Shown in pieces: positions 8,006-18,043 of a stretch of 40,242 bases of DNA. The first letter of the stretch is position 1; each line of letters starts with the position of its first letter. Origin of the DNA: Luteitalea sp. (GTDB taxonomy: Bacteria; Acidobacteriota; Vicinamibacteria; Vicinamibacterales; CAVVIG01); assembly GCA_009380045.1 (NCBI GenBank), contig WHSN01000015.1, forward strand, positions 1 through 40,242, written 5' to 3'. The translations under genes and the position numbers were made by a program. The notes beneath the pieces were generated by a model. The model ran no database searches. It had not been told where the DNA came from and worked only from the letters and a program-made list of their open reading frames with translations.

Positions 8006-8509
8006 GTGAGCGTTCCGCTGCTGGCGATCGGGTCGGCTCCACTGGCTCTCGAGCCGTTGATTGCGGCCGTGAGCGGCCCGACTGAGGCGGCCGGGCCGGC
8101 GCCTGGGTCATATGGAGCGGTCGCAGCGTTTCTAGGCCTGGTCCGGAATCACAATCTCGGCCGCGCCGTGCACTACCTGGAGTACGAAGCGTACGAGCCG
8201 CTCGCCTTGCGGGCCTTCGAACATATTGCCGCGGAAACGGCGGAGCGTTGGCCGGGAGTGCGCCTGGCGCTCCACCACCGCGTCGGACGAATCGTCGTCG
8301 GTCAGGCCAGCGTCGCAATAGCAGCGGCCTCGGCGCATCGCGCCGACGCGTTCAGCGCGTGCCGGTACGCCATCGAACGGGTGAAGCAGATCGCGCCGAT
8401 ATGGAAGCGCGAATTCTTCGAGGGGGGCGACGTCTGGATTGAGGGCGCGACGGCCGACCCCGGGGATCAGCAGGCGCGAGCTGCGGCGGAGCGGGTGGCG
8501 TGCGCATAA
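8006..8509 (+). CDS. moaE: Molybdopterin synthase catalytic subunit
   Basis: GAVAAFLGLVRNHN, LEYEAYEPLA, HHRVGRIVVGQASV, RVKQIAPIWKREFFEGGDVWIEG. Confidence 0.93.
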   Translation: MSVPLLAIGSAPLALEPLIAAVSGPTEAAGPAPGSYGAVAAFLGLVRNHNLGRAVHYLEYEAYEPLALRAFEHIAAETAERWPGVRLALHHRVGRIVVGQASVAIAAASAHRADAFSACRYAIERVKQIAPIWKREFFEGGDVWIEGATADPGDQQARAAAERVACA

Positions 8510-8745
8510 CCGTTCGACTGTTTGCGCGCCTGAGAGATATCGCTGGCGCGGCCGAGCTGCGACGCGATGTCGGCCCGGAATCGACGATCGGCACCGTGTG
8601 GCGCCAGCTGGTGCATGAGTTCCCCGACTTCGCCAGCTACGAGCGGTCGATTTCGAGCGCGGTCAATGCCGACTACGCCCGCATGGACCAGGCCGTGAAT
8701 GACGGCGACGAGGTGGCGTTCCTGCCGCCCGTTTCAGGCGGATGA
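8500..8745 (+). CDS. moaD: Molybdopterin synthase sulfur carrier subunit
   Basis: Ubiquitin-like, ends DEVAFLPPVSGG; GTG start overlaps moaE. Confidence 0.92.
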   Translation: MRITVRLFARLRDIAGAAELRRDVGPESTIGTVWRQLVHEFPDFASYERSISSAVNADYARMDQAVNDGDEVAFLPPVSGG

Positions 8746-8765
8746 GGTCCGCGAGCGCAGCCGCG

Positions 8766-8805
8766 TCATCGGCCAGGACCGACGGTCATCGGCCGGTACC
8801 GACAA
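8766..8805. repeat. Imperfect 20-bp tandem duplication directly abutting prfA start
   Basis: TCATCGGCCAGGACCGACGG / TCATCGGCCGGTACCGACAA, 16/20 identical. Confidence 0.6.
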
Positions 8806-9879
8806 ATGTTCGATAAGCTGACGGCAACAGAACAACAGTACGACGAGCTCGTGCAGCGGCTCGGATCGGCGGAGCTCCAGAGCGAGCCGGGCGAGTATCG
8901 AAGGCAGTCGATCATCCTCTCGGAGATCGAGCCGATTGTGGAGCGCTTCCGCGAGTACAAGGCGGTGGCCCGCAGCATTGCCGAAACCGAGGAGATGATC
9001 GGCGGCGGCGATCCGGACATGCGCGATCTCGCGTACGAGGAGCTCAAGTCGCTGGTTGCGCAGCGAGAAGCGCTCACCTCCGACCTGAAGCGGCTCCTCG
9101 TCCCGAAGGATCCCAACGATCAGAAGAACGTGGTCATCGAGATACGCGCCGGCACGGGCGGCGACGAAGCGGCGCTCTTCGCCGCCGAATTGTTCCGCAT
9201 GTACGCGAAGTTCGCCGAGCGCCAGGGTTGGCGTCTCGAGGTGATGTCGAGCAACGACACCGGCGCCGGCGGCCTGAAGGAAGTGATCGCGGTGATCGAG
9301 GGACGGGGGGTCTACAGCAAGCTCAAGTACGAGAGCGGCGGCCACCGCGTACAACGCGTGCCGGCGACAGAGGCCAGCGGCCGCATTCACACCTCGGCGG
9401 CGACGGTTGCGGTGCTCCCCGAGGCCGAAGAGGTTGACGTTCAGATCAACGAGAAAGATCTGCGCGTCGACACTTTCTGCTCGAGCGGCCCCGGCGGCCA
9501 GAGCGTGAACACGACGTACTCCGCGGTGCGCCTCACCCACATCCCGACCGGCGTCGTGGTATCGCAGCAGGACGAAAAATCCCAGGTGAAGAACCGCGCC
9601 AAGGCGATGAAGGTGCTCCGCGCGCGGCTCTACGAGATGGAGCTGCGCAAGCAGCAGGATGCGATCGCGAAAGATCGGCGAAGCCAGGTTGGCACGGGCG
9701 ATCGCTCGGAAAAAATCCGCACCTACAACTTCCCGCAGAACCGCATTACCGACCACCGGATCAACTTCACCACCCATCGGCTCACTGAAGTACTCAACGG
9801 CGACCTGGCCGAGCTGCTCGATGCGGTCAGCACGCATTACCAGTCGGAGAAGCTCAAAGACGCCACCGCGGTTTCCTGA
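8806..9879 (+). CDS. prfA: Peptide chain release factor 1
   Basis: [40 protein letters not shown] (GGQ). Confidence 0.96.
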   Translation: MFDKLTATEQQYDELVQRLGSAELQSEPGEYRRQSIILSEIEPIVERFREYKAVARSIAETEEMIGGGDPDMRDLAYEELKSLVAQREALTSDLKRLLVPKDPNDQKNVVIEIRAGTGGDEAALFAAELFRMYAKFAERQGWRLEVMSSNDTGAGGLKEVIAVIEGRGVYSKLKYESGGHRVQRVPATEASGRIHTSAATVAVLPEAEEVDVQINEKDLRVDTFCSSGPGGQSVNTTYSAVRLTHIPTGVVVSQQDEKSQVKNRAKAMKVLRARLYEMELRKQQDAIAKDRRSQVGTGDRSEKIRTYNFPQNRITDHRINFTTHRLTEVLNGDLAELLDAVSTHYQSEKLKDATAVS

Positions 9880-9892
9880 CCTGCGCGGTCAC

Positions 9893-10726
9893 GTGCTCGC
9901 TGCACGGGCACGGCTCGAGCGGGCCGGGCTCACCCCCGACGAAGCGGCCCTGGACGCACGTCTGCTGGCGCAACACGTTCTCGGCTGGGACGCCGCACGA
10001 TTCTTCACCGCCGAAACGGAGCCGGCTCCCGATCACTTCGTCGAGCGGTACGCACCGCTCGTCGACCGTCGGTTGGAACGCGAACCGCTGCCGTACATCA
10101 CCGGCACACGGGAGTTCTGGGATCTGACGTTCGAGGTTTCGCCGGCGGTGCTGATTCCACGGCCCGAGACCGAGCTGCTGGTCGAGGTCGCGCTCGAACG
10201 GTGGCCGCCGGCCGCGCCGCTGCGGGTGGCCGACGTCTGCACCGGCAGCGGGTGCGTGGCAGTGGCGCTGGCGCGCGAGCGTCCGGGATCCGTCATTCTC
10301 GCCACCGATCTCTCGGCCGACGCCCTCGAGATCGCCCGTCGCAACGCGGCTCGGCATCACGTCGGAGAGCAGGTGAGGTTCCTCCGGACGGATCTGCTCG
10401 AAGGTGCGCCAGGTCCGTTCGACCTGATCGTGTCGAACCCGCCCTACGTGCCCGAGGGCGATCGCTTTTCGCTTCAGAGGGAAGTCATCGACTACGAGCC
10501 CGCGCTGGCGCTGTTCGCCGGCGAAGACGGCCTCGACGCGATCGTCAGGCTGACCGACCAAGCGGTGTCCCGCCTGACGCCTGACGGCCTGCTTGCGTTC
10601 GAGTTCGGCGCCGGGCAGGAACCTCGGATTCAAGAGCTGATGGCCCGAACCGATCGCCTGCGGCTGGTCGAGGTGAAAAACGACCTGCAGGGCATCCCGC
10701 GCACGGCGGTCGTCATTCGTACCTGA
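9893..10726 (+). CDS. prmC: Peptide chain release factor N5-glutamine methyltransferase
   Basis: YITGTREFWDLTFEVSPAVLIPRPETELLVE, DVCTGSGCVAVALA, VSNPPYVPEGD (NPPY). Start uncertain (GTG 9893 or CTG 9881). Confidence 0.93.
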   Translation: MLAARARLERAGLTPDEAALDARLLAQHVLGWDAARFFTAETEPAPDHFVERYAPLVDRRLEREPLPYITGTREFWDLTFEVSPAVLIPRPETELLVEVALERWPPAAPLRVADVCTGSGCVAVALARERPGSVILATDLSADALEIARRNAARHHVGEQVRFLRTDLLEGAPGPFDLIVSNPPYVPEGDRFSLQREVIDYEPALALFAGEDGLDAIVRLTDQAVSRLTPDGLLAFEFGAGQEPRIQELMARTDRLRLVEVKNDLQGIPRTAVVIRT

Positions 10727-10750
10727 GGTGCGCCCCCTCCGGTAGTTCCC

Positions 10751-10774
10751 ATCCTGCAATCCTGGAATCCTGAA
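10751..10774. repeat. Three 8-bp units ATCCTGNA
   Basis: ATCCTGCA ATCCTGGA ATCCTGAA. Confidence 0.6.
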
Positions 10775-10801
10775 TTGGCATTCTGGTGTAACGTGCCGAC
10801 T

Positions 10802-11149
10802 ATGGCAGCTGCCTGTCTGTTCTGCAGGATTATCGCGCACGAAATTCCGGCATCGATCGTCTACGAGGACGAGGCCTTGCTGGCGTTCAACGACATCAAC
10901 CCGCAGGCCCCGACGCATGTGCTCCTGGTGCCAAAGCGGCACATCGAGACGTTGAACGACCTGCAGGCCGGTGACGATCAGATTGTCGGCGAGCTCGTGA
11001 GGCGGGCGGCGGCGATCGCGGCGGAGCGGGGAATCTCAGCGACCGGGTTCAGAACCGTCTTCAACACCAACCGGGACGCCGGGCAAACCGTGTTCCACAT
11101 CCACCTGCACCTGCTCGGCGGTCGCAGCCTCCAGTGGCCGCCGGGTTAG
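10802..11149 (+). CDS. HIT family (HINT-type) histidine triad protein
   Basis: CLFCRIIAHEIPASIVYEDEALLAFNDINPQAPTHVLLVPKRHI...TVFHIHLHLLGGR. Confidence 0.93.
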   Translation: MAAACLFCRIIAHEIPASIVYEDEALLAFNDINPQAPTHVLLVPKRHIETLNDLQAGDDQIVGELVRRAAAIAAERGISATGFRTVFNTNRDAGQTVFHIHLHLLGGRSLQWPPG

Positions 11150-11319
11150 AGTTCCTCTCATGCCACGGGCCGCCAGATCTCTAACGGTCGCGGTCACGAG
11201 CTTTCAATCCAGTGCCGATCACGAACACACCCAGTCCAGTACCCTGTCCTTGGTGATTCAGAACGGCAGGTCACAACGATCCCCGCCGAGAAACGACCAG
11301 GAAACCCTCTGACGTTCCG

Positions 11320-12033
11320 CTAGAGAGGACGACCCGACAGGAGCGGTGGCAGCTCGCTGAGTGATCGCACTGTCGGCACTCCGGCGGCGGCCAGCGCCGG
11401 CTCTCGCGGGTGCGGCACCATGCCGCGATGAATGAGCACGGCGCACATGCCGGCGCCCAGCGCTCCTTCGATGTCGTGCCCCACGGTGTCTCCCACCATC
11501 ACCGCCTCGCGCGGCGCGACGTCGAGCAGTTTGAGTGCCGCCTCGAAGATGCTCGGGTGAGGCTTCATGTAGCCGTGTTCCGACGAAGACACCGCTGCGG
11601 CAATCAGCCCGTGCAGCTCGAAGTGCGACTGAAACGAGGCCAGGCACCGATGGGAGTTCGAGATCAGCCCGATGCGCAGGCCGTCGGCCACCAGCGCGCG
11701 CAGCACCGCCGGCGCATCGTCGTAGAGCTCGAAGTGCTGGCAGGCCGCCCACTCCCGGTAGATCTCCCGCGCACACGCGTCGAGCTGCTCGCCCCGTCCG
11801 CCCATCTGCTCGATGATGTGACGCGTATAGCCGACGAATATCTCGTGGTCGTAGCGCGCGTCCTCGGACCGATCGAGCAGCGACGCCGCGCTGGCGATCG
11901 CCTGGCCGAACGCCGCCGGGTCGACGGAAATGCCGAAGCGGGCGCAAAACACTCGATAGCCCTCGCCGCCGAAGGTGGGGCCGGGGTGGATGAGGGTGAA
12001 ATCGACGTCGAAGAAGACCGCACGAACGTTCAT
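11320..12033 (-). CDS. HAD superfamily hydrolase (HAD-IA)
   Basis: AVFFDVDFTLIHPG, ISNSHR, KPHPSIFEAAL, MVGDTVGHDIEGALGAGM. Confidence 0.9.
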   Translation of the reverse strand: MNVRAVFFDVDFTLIHPGPTFGGEGYRVFCARFGISVDPAAFGQAIASAASLLDRSEDARYDHEIFVGYTRHIIEQMGGRGEQLDACAREIYREWAACQHFELYDDAPAVLRALVADGLRIGLISNSHRCLASFQSHFELHGLIAAAVSSSEHGYMKPHPSIFEAALKLLDVAPREAVMVGDTVGHDIEGALGAGMCAVLIHRGMVPHPREPALAAAGVPTVRSLSELPPLLSGRPL

Positions 12034-13298
12034 CAGCCCTGGTATGGACCGGCGACGACCACCGTGGCGCGCTCGGGATCGAGCGGCTGCGCCGCGGCGT
12101 GCACCTCATCGATCGTCACCCGTCCGAGGAGATCAGGCAGGCGGACGTCGTAATCCAGGCCGAGCCCGAAAAACTCTGCCGACTGCAGGAACTGTGCGAT
12201 GGCGGCGTTGGTCTCGAGCGATCGTGGCAGCGAGCCGATCAGATACTGCCGCGACTCGGTCAGTTCCTTGGCGGTTATGCCGGACCGCCGGACCGCCGAC
12301 AGCTCCTCGTCGATCGAAGCGATCGCCCGGTCCACGTTCGGCGCGCTCACACCGGCGCGGATCATCAGCGGTCCTTCGACGATGTTTGGGTCGAACGCGC
12401 TCGACACGTAGTAGGCCATCCCCTGGCGCTCGCGGATGCTGTCGCCGAGCCGGCCACCAAGCGCATACTGACCGAGCGCGTTGTTCATCAGCCAATAGGC
12501 GTAGTACGCCGGATCCCGGCGCGTGATCGTGGTGAACCCATAGGCGATGTCCGCCTGCGACTTGTTCATCATCGGGATCACCCTGCGACGGCGGGACGTG
12601 GCGAGCGGCGGCGGCGACAGATGCACCGGCACCGGGCTGGCCGCACGCCACGAACCAAAGACCTGGTCGGTGATCGCCGCGACGCGGCCGCTGTCGACGT
12701 CACCGACCACGACCACCGTCAGCGCCGCGGGAGCGAAGCGGGCGGCGTGCAGTTCGAGAAGCTGCTCACGGGTCAGATGCTCGACGGTGTCGCTCGTGCC
12801 CTTCTGCGGCCGGCCGTATTCGTGCGACCGGCCGTAGAGCAGCGCCATCAGCTCCTCGACGGCCCGTACCGCTGGATTGTCCTCGTCCTGACGCAGCAGC
12901 GTGATCACCTCGCCCTTGCGCGTGGCGAGCTCGGCGTCGGGCACGGTCGGCGCCGTCACGATGTCCCCCAGCAGCTCGAGAATCGGCTCGACGTCTTCCG
13001 CCAGGCAGGTGCACAGCAGCGAGAACAGGTGGCGGCTGACGACGATGTTCAGGGAGACGCCGCGGTTGTCGAGCTCGTCGGCGATCGCCGCCGCGGACCG
13101 CGTGACGGTGCCGCGGTCGATCACCCGCGACAGCAGATACATGGCGCCCGGCGAACCCGCCGGGTCACAGACCGAGCCGGCGCGCATGGCGACGTTCAAG
13201 GTCACTGCCGGAGTCTTCCGCGTTTCCTTGACGAGGACGATCGCGCCGTTCGAGAGCACGATGCGGGTCGGAGCGAGGCCGGATGCGACGGTGGTCAC
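12033..13298 (-). CDS. M16 family peptidase-like protein lacking HxxEH (non-catalytic partner)
   Basis: M16 fold landmarks (RQGMAYYVSSAFDPN; ELTESRQYLIGSLPRSLETN); position of HxxEH reads MYLLSRVIDRGT. Confidence 0.85.
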   Translation of the reverse strand: MTTVASGLAPTRIVLSNGAIVLVKETRKTPAVTLNVAMRAGSVCDPAGSPGAMYLLSRVIDRGTVTRSAAAIADELDNRGVSLNIVVSRHLFSLLCTCLAEDVEPILELLGDIVTAPTVPDAELATRKGEVITLLRQDEDNPAVRAVEELMALLYGRSHEYGRPQKGTSDTVEHLTREQLLELHAARFAPAALTVVVVGDVDSGRVAAITDQVFGSWRAASPVPVHLSPPPLATSRRRRVIPMMNKSQADIAYGFTTITRRDPAYYAYWLMNNALGQYALGGRLGDSIRERQGMAYYVSSAFDPNIVEGPLMIRAGVSAPNVDRAIASIDEELSAVRRSGITAKELTESRQYLIGSLPRSLETNAAIAQFLQSAEFFGLGLDYDVRLPDLLGRVTIDEVHAAAQPLDPERATVVVAGPYQG

Positions 13299-14608
13299 GA
13301 GACTGGCACTGGCTTGAACCAGCCGACCGTGCGATTCGACGGCGCGAGCAGCGCACGCGCCGCATCGGCGACCTGCTCGAGCGTCGCCGCGGCAATCTGC
13401 GTCGGCAGCGACGTCAGCACATCAACGCTGTTCACCGTCGCGAAGTATCCGATCTGATGCGCGATGTTGGTGACGCTGTCGTCGTCGAACACGAGGCGCG
13501 CCCGCAGCTGCGCCTTGGCGCGGGCGAGCTCGGAAGGGGTGATGCCGTCGCTCCGCACCCGCTCGAGCTCGGTCAGGAGCGGTGTCTCCACCGACTGCAG
13601 CGACGTGCCGTCGGTCGCCGTGGCCGAGATCGTGTACAGGAACGGCTGCTCGGTTGGCAGCATGGCCCCCGAGACGGCGGACGCCAAGCCGGTCTCCACC
13701 AACGCGCGATAGAGGCGGGCGTTCCGTTGCGGCGGCGGCACCCGGAAGCTGCTCCAGAGGTTCACCCCTTTTGCCCCGGTCAACGCCGCATCGAGCAGCA
13801 GAGCCGGCACGAACCGCGGGTCGGATGCGTGCGGCGCGTGATAAGCGACCTTGAGGTAGGCGGTCGTGCCTTCTTTCTCGAGCGTGACTCTCCGTTCCCC
13901 GTTCTGCTCGGGCTCCACGGTGCGAAGCCGCGACGGCGGCGGTCCGGCGGCGATTCGGCCGAAGTGCTTCTCGACCCGGCGCAGTGCCTCGTCGGCATCC
14001 ACGTCGCCGACGATGACCAGCGTCGCGTTGTTCGGGATGTAGTAGCGGCGGTAGTAGCCGTACAAGTCGTCACGGGTCATGGTCTGCAGATCGGTGAGCC
14101 AGCCGATTGTCGGATGGCGGTACGAGTGCGCCTTGAATGCCGCGGCGGTCACTTCCTGATCGAGGAGCTGGTCGGGGTCGTTCTCGCCACCCTGCAGCTC
14201 GGAGATGATCACCGTGCGCTCCGACTCGCAATCGTCAGGATGGTAGAGACACCGGTCCATCCGCTCGGCTTCGATGAACAGCATGCGGTCGAGCGCGTCG
14301 CGGGTGGCGGTCTCGAGGTAGGTGGTTTGATCGATCCAGGTGTAGCCGTTCCAGCTGCCGCCGAACTGCTCGATGATCCCTTTCACCTGGTCGCGCGGGA
14401 TGTTCGCCGTGCCCTTGAAGTTCATGTGCTCGACCCAGTGCGACACCCCGGTGAGCCCCGGCGATTCGTCCTTCGATCCGACCTTGTACCAGCACCAGAC
14501 GGAGGCGAGCGGCGCCGTGTGCTCCGGTCGAATCAGCACTTGCAAGCCGTTGTCGAGAGTGGCGGCGCGAAGAAACGCGCTCTGACGAGCTTCTGCCGAG
14601 GTGGCCAT
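13295..14608 (-). CDS. M16 family zinc metallopeptidase (catalytic)
   Basis: GVSHWVEHMNFKGT (HxxEH), downstream ERTVIISELQGGEND; start 14608 or 14617. Confidence 0.9.
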   Translation of the reverse strand: MATSAEARQSAFLRAATLDNGLQVLIRPEHTAPLASVWCWYKVGSKDESPGLTGVSHWVEHMNFKGTANIPRDQVKGIIEQFGGSWNGYTWIDQTTYLETATRDALDRMLFIEAERMDRCLYHPDDCESERTVIISELQGGENDPDQLLDQEVTAAAFKAHSYRHPTIGWLTDLQTMTRDDLYGYYRRYYIPNNATLVIVGDVDADEALRRVEKHFGRIAAGPPPSRLRTVEPEQNGERRVTLEKEGTTAYLKVAYHAPHASDPRFVPALLLDAALTGAKGVNLWSSFRVPPPQRNARLYRALVETGLASAVSGAMLPTEQPFLYTISATATDGTSLQSVETPLLTELERVRSDGITPSELARAKAQLRARLVFDDDSVTNIAHQIGYFATVNSVDVLTSLPTQIAAATLEQVADAARALLAPSNRTVGWFKPVPVS

Positions 14609-14615
14609 CCGTTCC

Positions 14616-14624
14616 ATTATAAAA
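14616..14624. promoter_or_regulatory. Back-to-back -10 elements (ATTATAAAA) between M16 operon and ileS
   Basis: Minus TATAAT 14621-14616, plus TATAAA 14619-14624. Confidence 0.45.
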
Positions 14625-14637
14625 TCGAAGAGCACCC

Positions 14638-17532
14638 ATGCCTGAGTGGAAAGAAACGGTCAACCTCCCGCGCACGGAATTTCCCATGAAGGCAAGCCTG
14701 CCGGCGAGCGAGCCGCAAACGCTTGCCCGGTGGGCCGCGATGAACCTGTACGGGAGGATTCGGGACGCCCGGAAGGGGGCACCGAAGTTCGTGCTGCACG
14801 ACGGCCCGCCGTATGCGAACGGCAACATTCACATGGGCACGGCGCTGAACAAAATCCTCAAGGATCTGGTGGTGAAATCCCGGTCGATGGCCGGGTTCGA
14901 TGCGCCGTACGTGGTCGGATACGACTGCCACGGGCTGCCGATCGAGCTGCAGGTCGACCGCGAGCTGGGCGCGAAGAAGCGGACCATGTCCACCGCCGAC
15001 TTCTGCCGCGCCTGCCGCGCCTACGCCGAGCGGTTCATCGGCAGCATGACCGACCAGTTCCAGCGTCTGGGCGTCCTCGGCACCTGGGACCAGCCATATC
15101 TGACGATGGACTTCCGGTATCAGGCGGCGATCGCGCGGGCGTTCGGCCGATTCGTGGAGCAGGCGCTGGTCTACAAGGGCAAGAAGCCGGTGCACTGGTG
15201 CATCCACTGCCGGACGGCCCTTGCTGAAGCGGAAGTCGAGTACGAGAATCACTCGTCCCCGTCAATCTACGTGGAGTTTCCGCTCGCACCCGAAAGCGCC
15301 GGCGAGCTCGGGTCGCGTGTGCCCGGCCTCGCGGCACGTGACGTCTCGGTGCTGATCTGGACGACCACGCCCTGGACGATTCCGTCGAACATGGCGATCG
15401 CGTTTCATCCGGAGTTCGACTACGCGGCCTACGACGTCGACGGCCGCGCCGTCATCGTCGCCGAAGCGCTCGCCGGTCAAGTGGCGGCCGCCGCGGGCCG
15501 GACGTTCGGCGAGCCGATCGCCCGCATGAAGGGCGAACAGCTCGAGCGCATCCGCTTCCGGCACCCGCTCTACACGCGCGATTCGATCGGAGTCCTTGGC
15601 GAATACGTCACGCTCGATGCCGGCACCGGCGCCGTGCACACGGCGCCCGGGCACGGAGCCGACGACTTTTCCACCGGCATGCGGTACGGCCTCGACGTCT
15701 ACGCGCCGATCGGGCCGGCCGGTCACTTTCTCGATACCGTCGAACTGTTCGGCGGCATGCGCGTGTTCGATGCGAACCCGCGAATCGAAGAGGCGCTGAA
15801 GGCGCGCGGCCGGCTGTGGCACCGCGAGACCATCTCGCACCAGTATCCGCACTGCTGGCGCTGCCACAACCCGGTGATCTTCCTGGCGACGTCGCAGTGG
15901 TTCATCACCCTGGACGCGGAGGGGCAATCGGTGATCGGCAACCGGCGTTCGGCGATCGACGAGCTGGGATCGGGGATCGGCGATCAGGACTCGGCGGCGA
16001 GGCGGACTCTGCGTGGGGCGGCGCTCGACGCCATCGATCGCGACGTGAAGTGGACACCGCCGTGGGGTCACGACCGGATGTACAACATGGTCGCGCACCG
16101 TCCCGACTGGTGTATCTCGCGTCAGCGCGCGTGGGGGGTGCCGATTCCCGCCGTGGACTGCACCGCCTGCGGCGAAGCGCTGGTCACCGCGGAGCTCGTC
16201 GAGCGGACCGCGGCCGTGTTCGAGCAGTACGGCGCCGACGCGTGGTACGAGCGGCCCACCGAGGAGTTCATCCCGCCGGGGCTGTCCTGCCCGGCGTGCG
16301 GCGGCACCTCGTTCGAGCGCGAAATGAACATCCTGGACGTGTGGTTCGACTCGGGCTCCAGTCACGAGGCGGTGCTTTCGGTGCGCCCGGACCTGACCTG
16401 GCCGGCTGACATGTATCTCGAAGGCAGCGATCAGCATCGCGGCTGGTTCCAGAGCTCCCTGCTGGTCGGGCTTGGCACTCGAGGCCGCCCGCCCTACCGG
16501 GAAGTGCTCACCCACGGTTTCATCGTCGCCGACGACGGTCGGAAGATGTCGAAGTCGCTCGGGAACTCGATCGCGCCGCAGGACATCATCAAGCAGAGCG
16601 GCGCCGACATCCTGAGATTGTGGGTCTCGATGAGCGACTACACGCAGGAGCTCAGGCTCGGCAAGGAGGTCCTGGCCCGCGCGGTTGAAGCGTATCGAAA
16701 GATCCGCAACACCATGCGGTATCTCATCGCCAACCTGTACGACTTCGATCCCAAGAGCGACCTGGTGCCGGTCGCCGAGCTCGAAGAGGTCGACCGCTAC
16801 ATCCTTTCACGCTACGCCGAGATGGGCGGCCGCATCCTTCGCGCCTATGACGCCTACGAGTACGGCACGATTTTCCAGGCGCTGAGCGGGTTCGCGACCG
16901 TCGACCTGAGCGCCTTCTACGCCGACGTCTCCAAGGATCGCCTCTATACCTTCGCCGCGCGTTCGCACGCGCGCCGATCGGGGCAGACCGCCATGTACCG
17001 CATGGCGGACGGTCTCACGCGGCTGCTGGCGCCAATCCTCTCGTTCACCGCAGACGAATTGTGGAGGTTTCTCCCGGGCCCACGCGAAGACTCGGTGCAC
17101 ATCGCGCTCTTCCCGTCGCGGCATGAGCTCGAGGCGCTTTGTGACCGCGGCCTGCTCGAGCGCTGGACCACGCTGACCGCCCTGCGGGAGCGGGTGCTGG
17201 CGGAGATTGAGCCGCTCCGAAAGGACAAACACATCGGCAGCTCGCTGCAGGCCAAGGTGGTGCTGTCGGTGACCGTCCCCGAGCTCGCGGCGCTGGAGCC
17301 TTACGCCGCCCAACTGCCGATGTTGTTCATCGTCTCGGAGGTGGAGCTGCGACCCGCCCCGGCCGATGTCGAGGCACACGGGGAGGTCGAGCCTCGCGTC
17401 AGGATCGAACGGGCGGGCGGCGTGAAGTGCGAGCGATGCTGGCGATACGTCCCGGCGGTCTCCACCGACCCGGCATGGGCCGGATTGTGCGAACGATGCC
17501 ACGACGCGCTGGCCGAACCGGTTCATGGCTGA
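14638..17532 (+). CDS. ileS: Isoleucyl-tRNA synthetase
   Basis: [21 protein letters not shown] (HIGH), [14 protein letters not shown] (KMSKS), C-terminal CERCWRY...CERCH zinc finger. Confidence 0.97.
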   Translation: MPEWKETVNLPRTEFPMKASLPASEPQTLARWAAMNLYGRIRDARKGAPKFVLHDGPPYANGNIHMGTALNKILKDLVVKSRSMAGFDAPYVVGYDCHGLPIELQVDRELGAKKRTMSTADFCRACRAYAERFIGSMTDQFQRLGVLGTWDQPYLTMDFRYQAAIARAFGRFVEQALVYKGKKPVHWCIHCRTALAEAEVEYENHSSPSIYVEFPLAPESAGELGSRVPGLAARDVSVLIWTTTPWTIPSNMAIAFHPEFDYAAYDVDGRAVIVAEALAGQVAAAAGRTFGEPIARMKGEQLERIRFRHPLYTRDSIGVLGEYVTLDAGTGAVHTAPGHGADDFSTGMRYGLDVYAPIGPAGHFLDTVELFGGMRVFDANPRIEEALKARGRLWHRETISHQYPHCWRCHNPVIFLATSQWFITLDAEGQSVIGNRRSAIDELGSGIGDQDSAARRTLRGAALDAIDRDVKWTPPWGHDRMYNMVAHRPDWCISRQRAWGVPIPAVDCTACGEALVTAELVERTAAVFEQYGADAWYERPTEEFIPPGLSCPACGGTSFEREMNILDVWFDSGSSHEAVLSVRPDLTWPADMYLEGSDQHRGWFQSSLLVGLGTRGRPPYREVLTHGFIVADDGRKMSKSLGNSIAPQDIIKQSGADILRLWVSMSDYTQELRLGKEVLARAVEAYRKIRNTMRYLIANLYDFDPKSDLVPVAELEEVDRYILSRYAEMGGRILRAYDAYEYGTIFQALSGFATVDLSAFYADVSKDRLYTFAARSHARRSGQTAMYRMADGLTRLLAPILSFTADELWRFLPGPREDSVHIALFPSRHELEALCDRGLLERWTTLTALRERVLAEIEPLRKDKHIGSSLQAKVVLSVTVPELAALEPYAAQLPMLFIVSEVELRPAPADVEAHGEVEPRVRIERAGGVKCERCWRYVPAVSTDPAWAGLCERCHDALAEPVHG
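15922..16008 (+). repeat. In-frame GATCGG-rich insertion within ileS
   Basis: Encodes about [29 protein letters not shown] between ITLDAE and [15 protein letters not shown], where typical IleS (e.g. E. coli [23 protein letters not shown]) has only a few residues. Confidence 0.5.
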
Positions 17533-18043
17533 TCGATCGGCGGGCCTCGTCCACCGGTTGGGCCGATTGGAGATCTGGCTCCCGCTGGCCGTCGTCGTAC
17601 TCGATCAGCTGACGAAGCTGATCGTCCGGCGGCGCCTGCCGCTGCACGACAACGTCACGGTGATCCCCGGGTTCCTCGACTTCACGCACGTCCGGAACAC
17701 CGGCGCCGCATTCGGCGTCCTGAACTCGGTCGATTTCCCGTACAAGACCGCCCTGCTGGCGCTGATTTCGACCGCAGCGCTGATTGGCGTCGCGATCTAC
17801 AGCGCCGGGCTGGCCCGCCAGCAGCTCCTCGCGAGGTTCGGGCTGGCGCTCATCATCGGCGGCGCCGGCGGCAATCTGATCGACCGGCTGATCGACGGAT
17901 CGGTCGTCGATTTCGTCGACGCCTACTGGGGCGCTTACCATTTCTGGGCGTTCAACGTCGCCGATTCGGCGATCACGGTCGGCGTCACGCTGATGATCCT
18001 CGACATGATCGGGGCAGGAAAACATGCATCCAAGACTGTTTGA
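17525..18043 (+). CDS. lspA: Lipoprotein signal peptidase (signal peptidase II)
   Basis: [40 protein letters not shown]. Confidence 0.95.
   Translation: MADRSAGLVHRLGRLEIWLPLAVVVLDQLTKLIVRRRLPLHDNVTVIPGFLDFTHVRNTGAAFGVLNSVDFPYKTALLALISTAALIGVAIYSAGLARQQLLARFGLALIIGGAGGNLIDRLIDGSVVDFVDAYWGAYHFWAFNVADSAITVGVTLMILDMIGAGKHASKTV

Noticed and set aside
11150-11319. Possible tRNA or attachment-site remnant between the HIT and HAD genes
   Set aside because: The translated text SSLAERQRVSW looked like tRNA-derived spurious ORF text, but no tRNA arms or GTTCGAATC T-loop could be identified on either strand.
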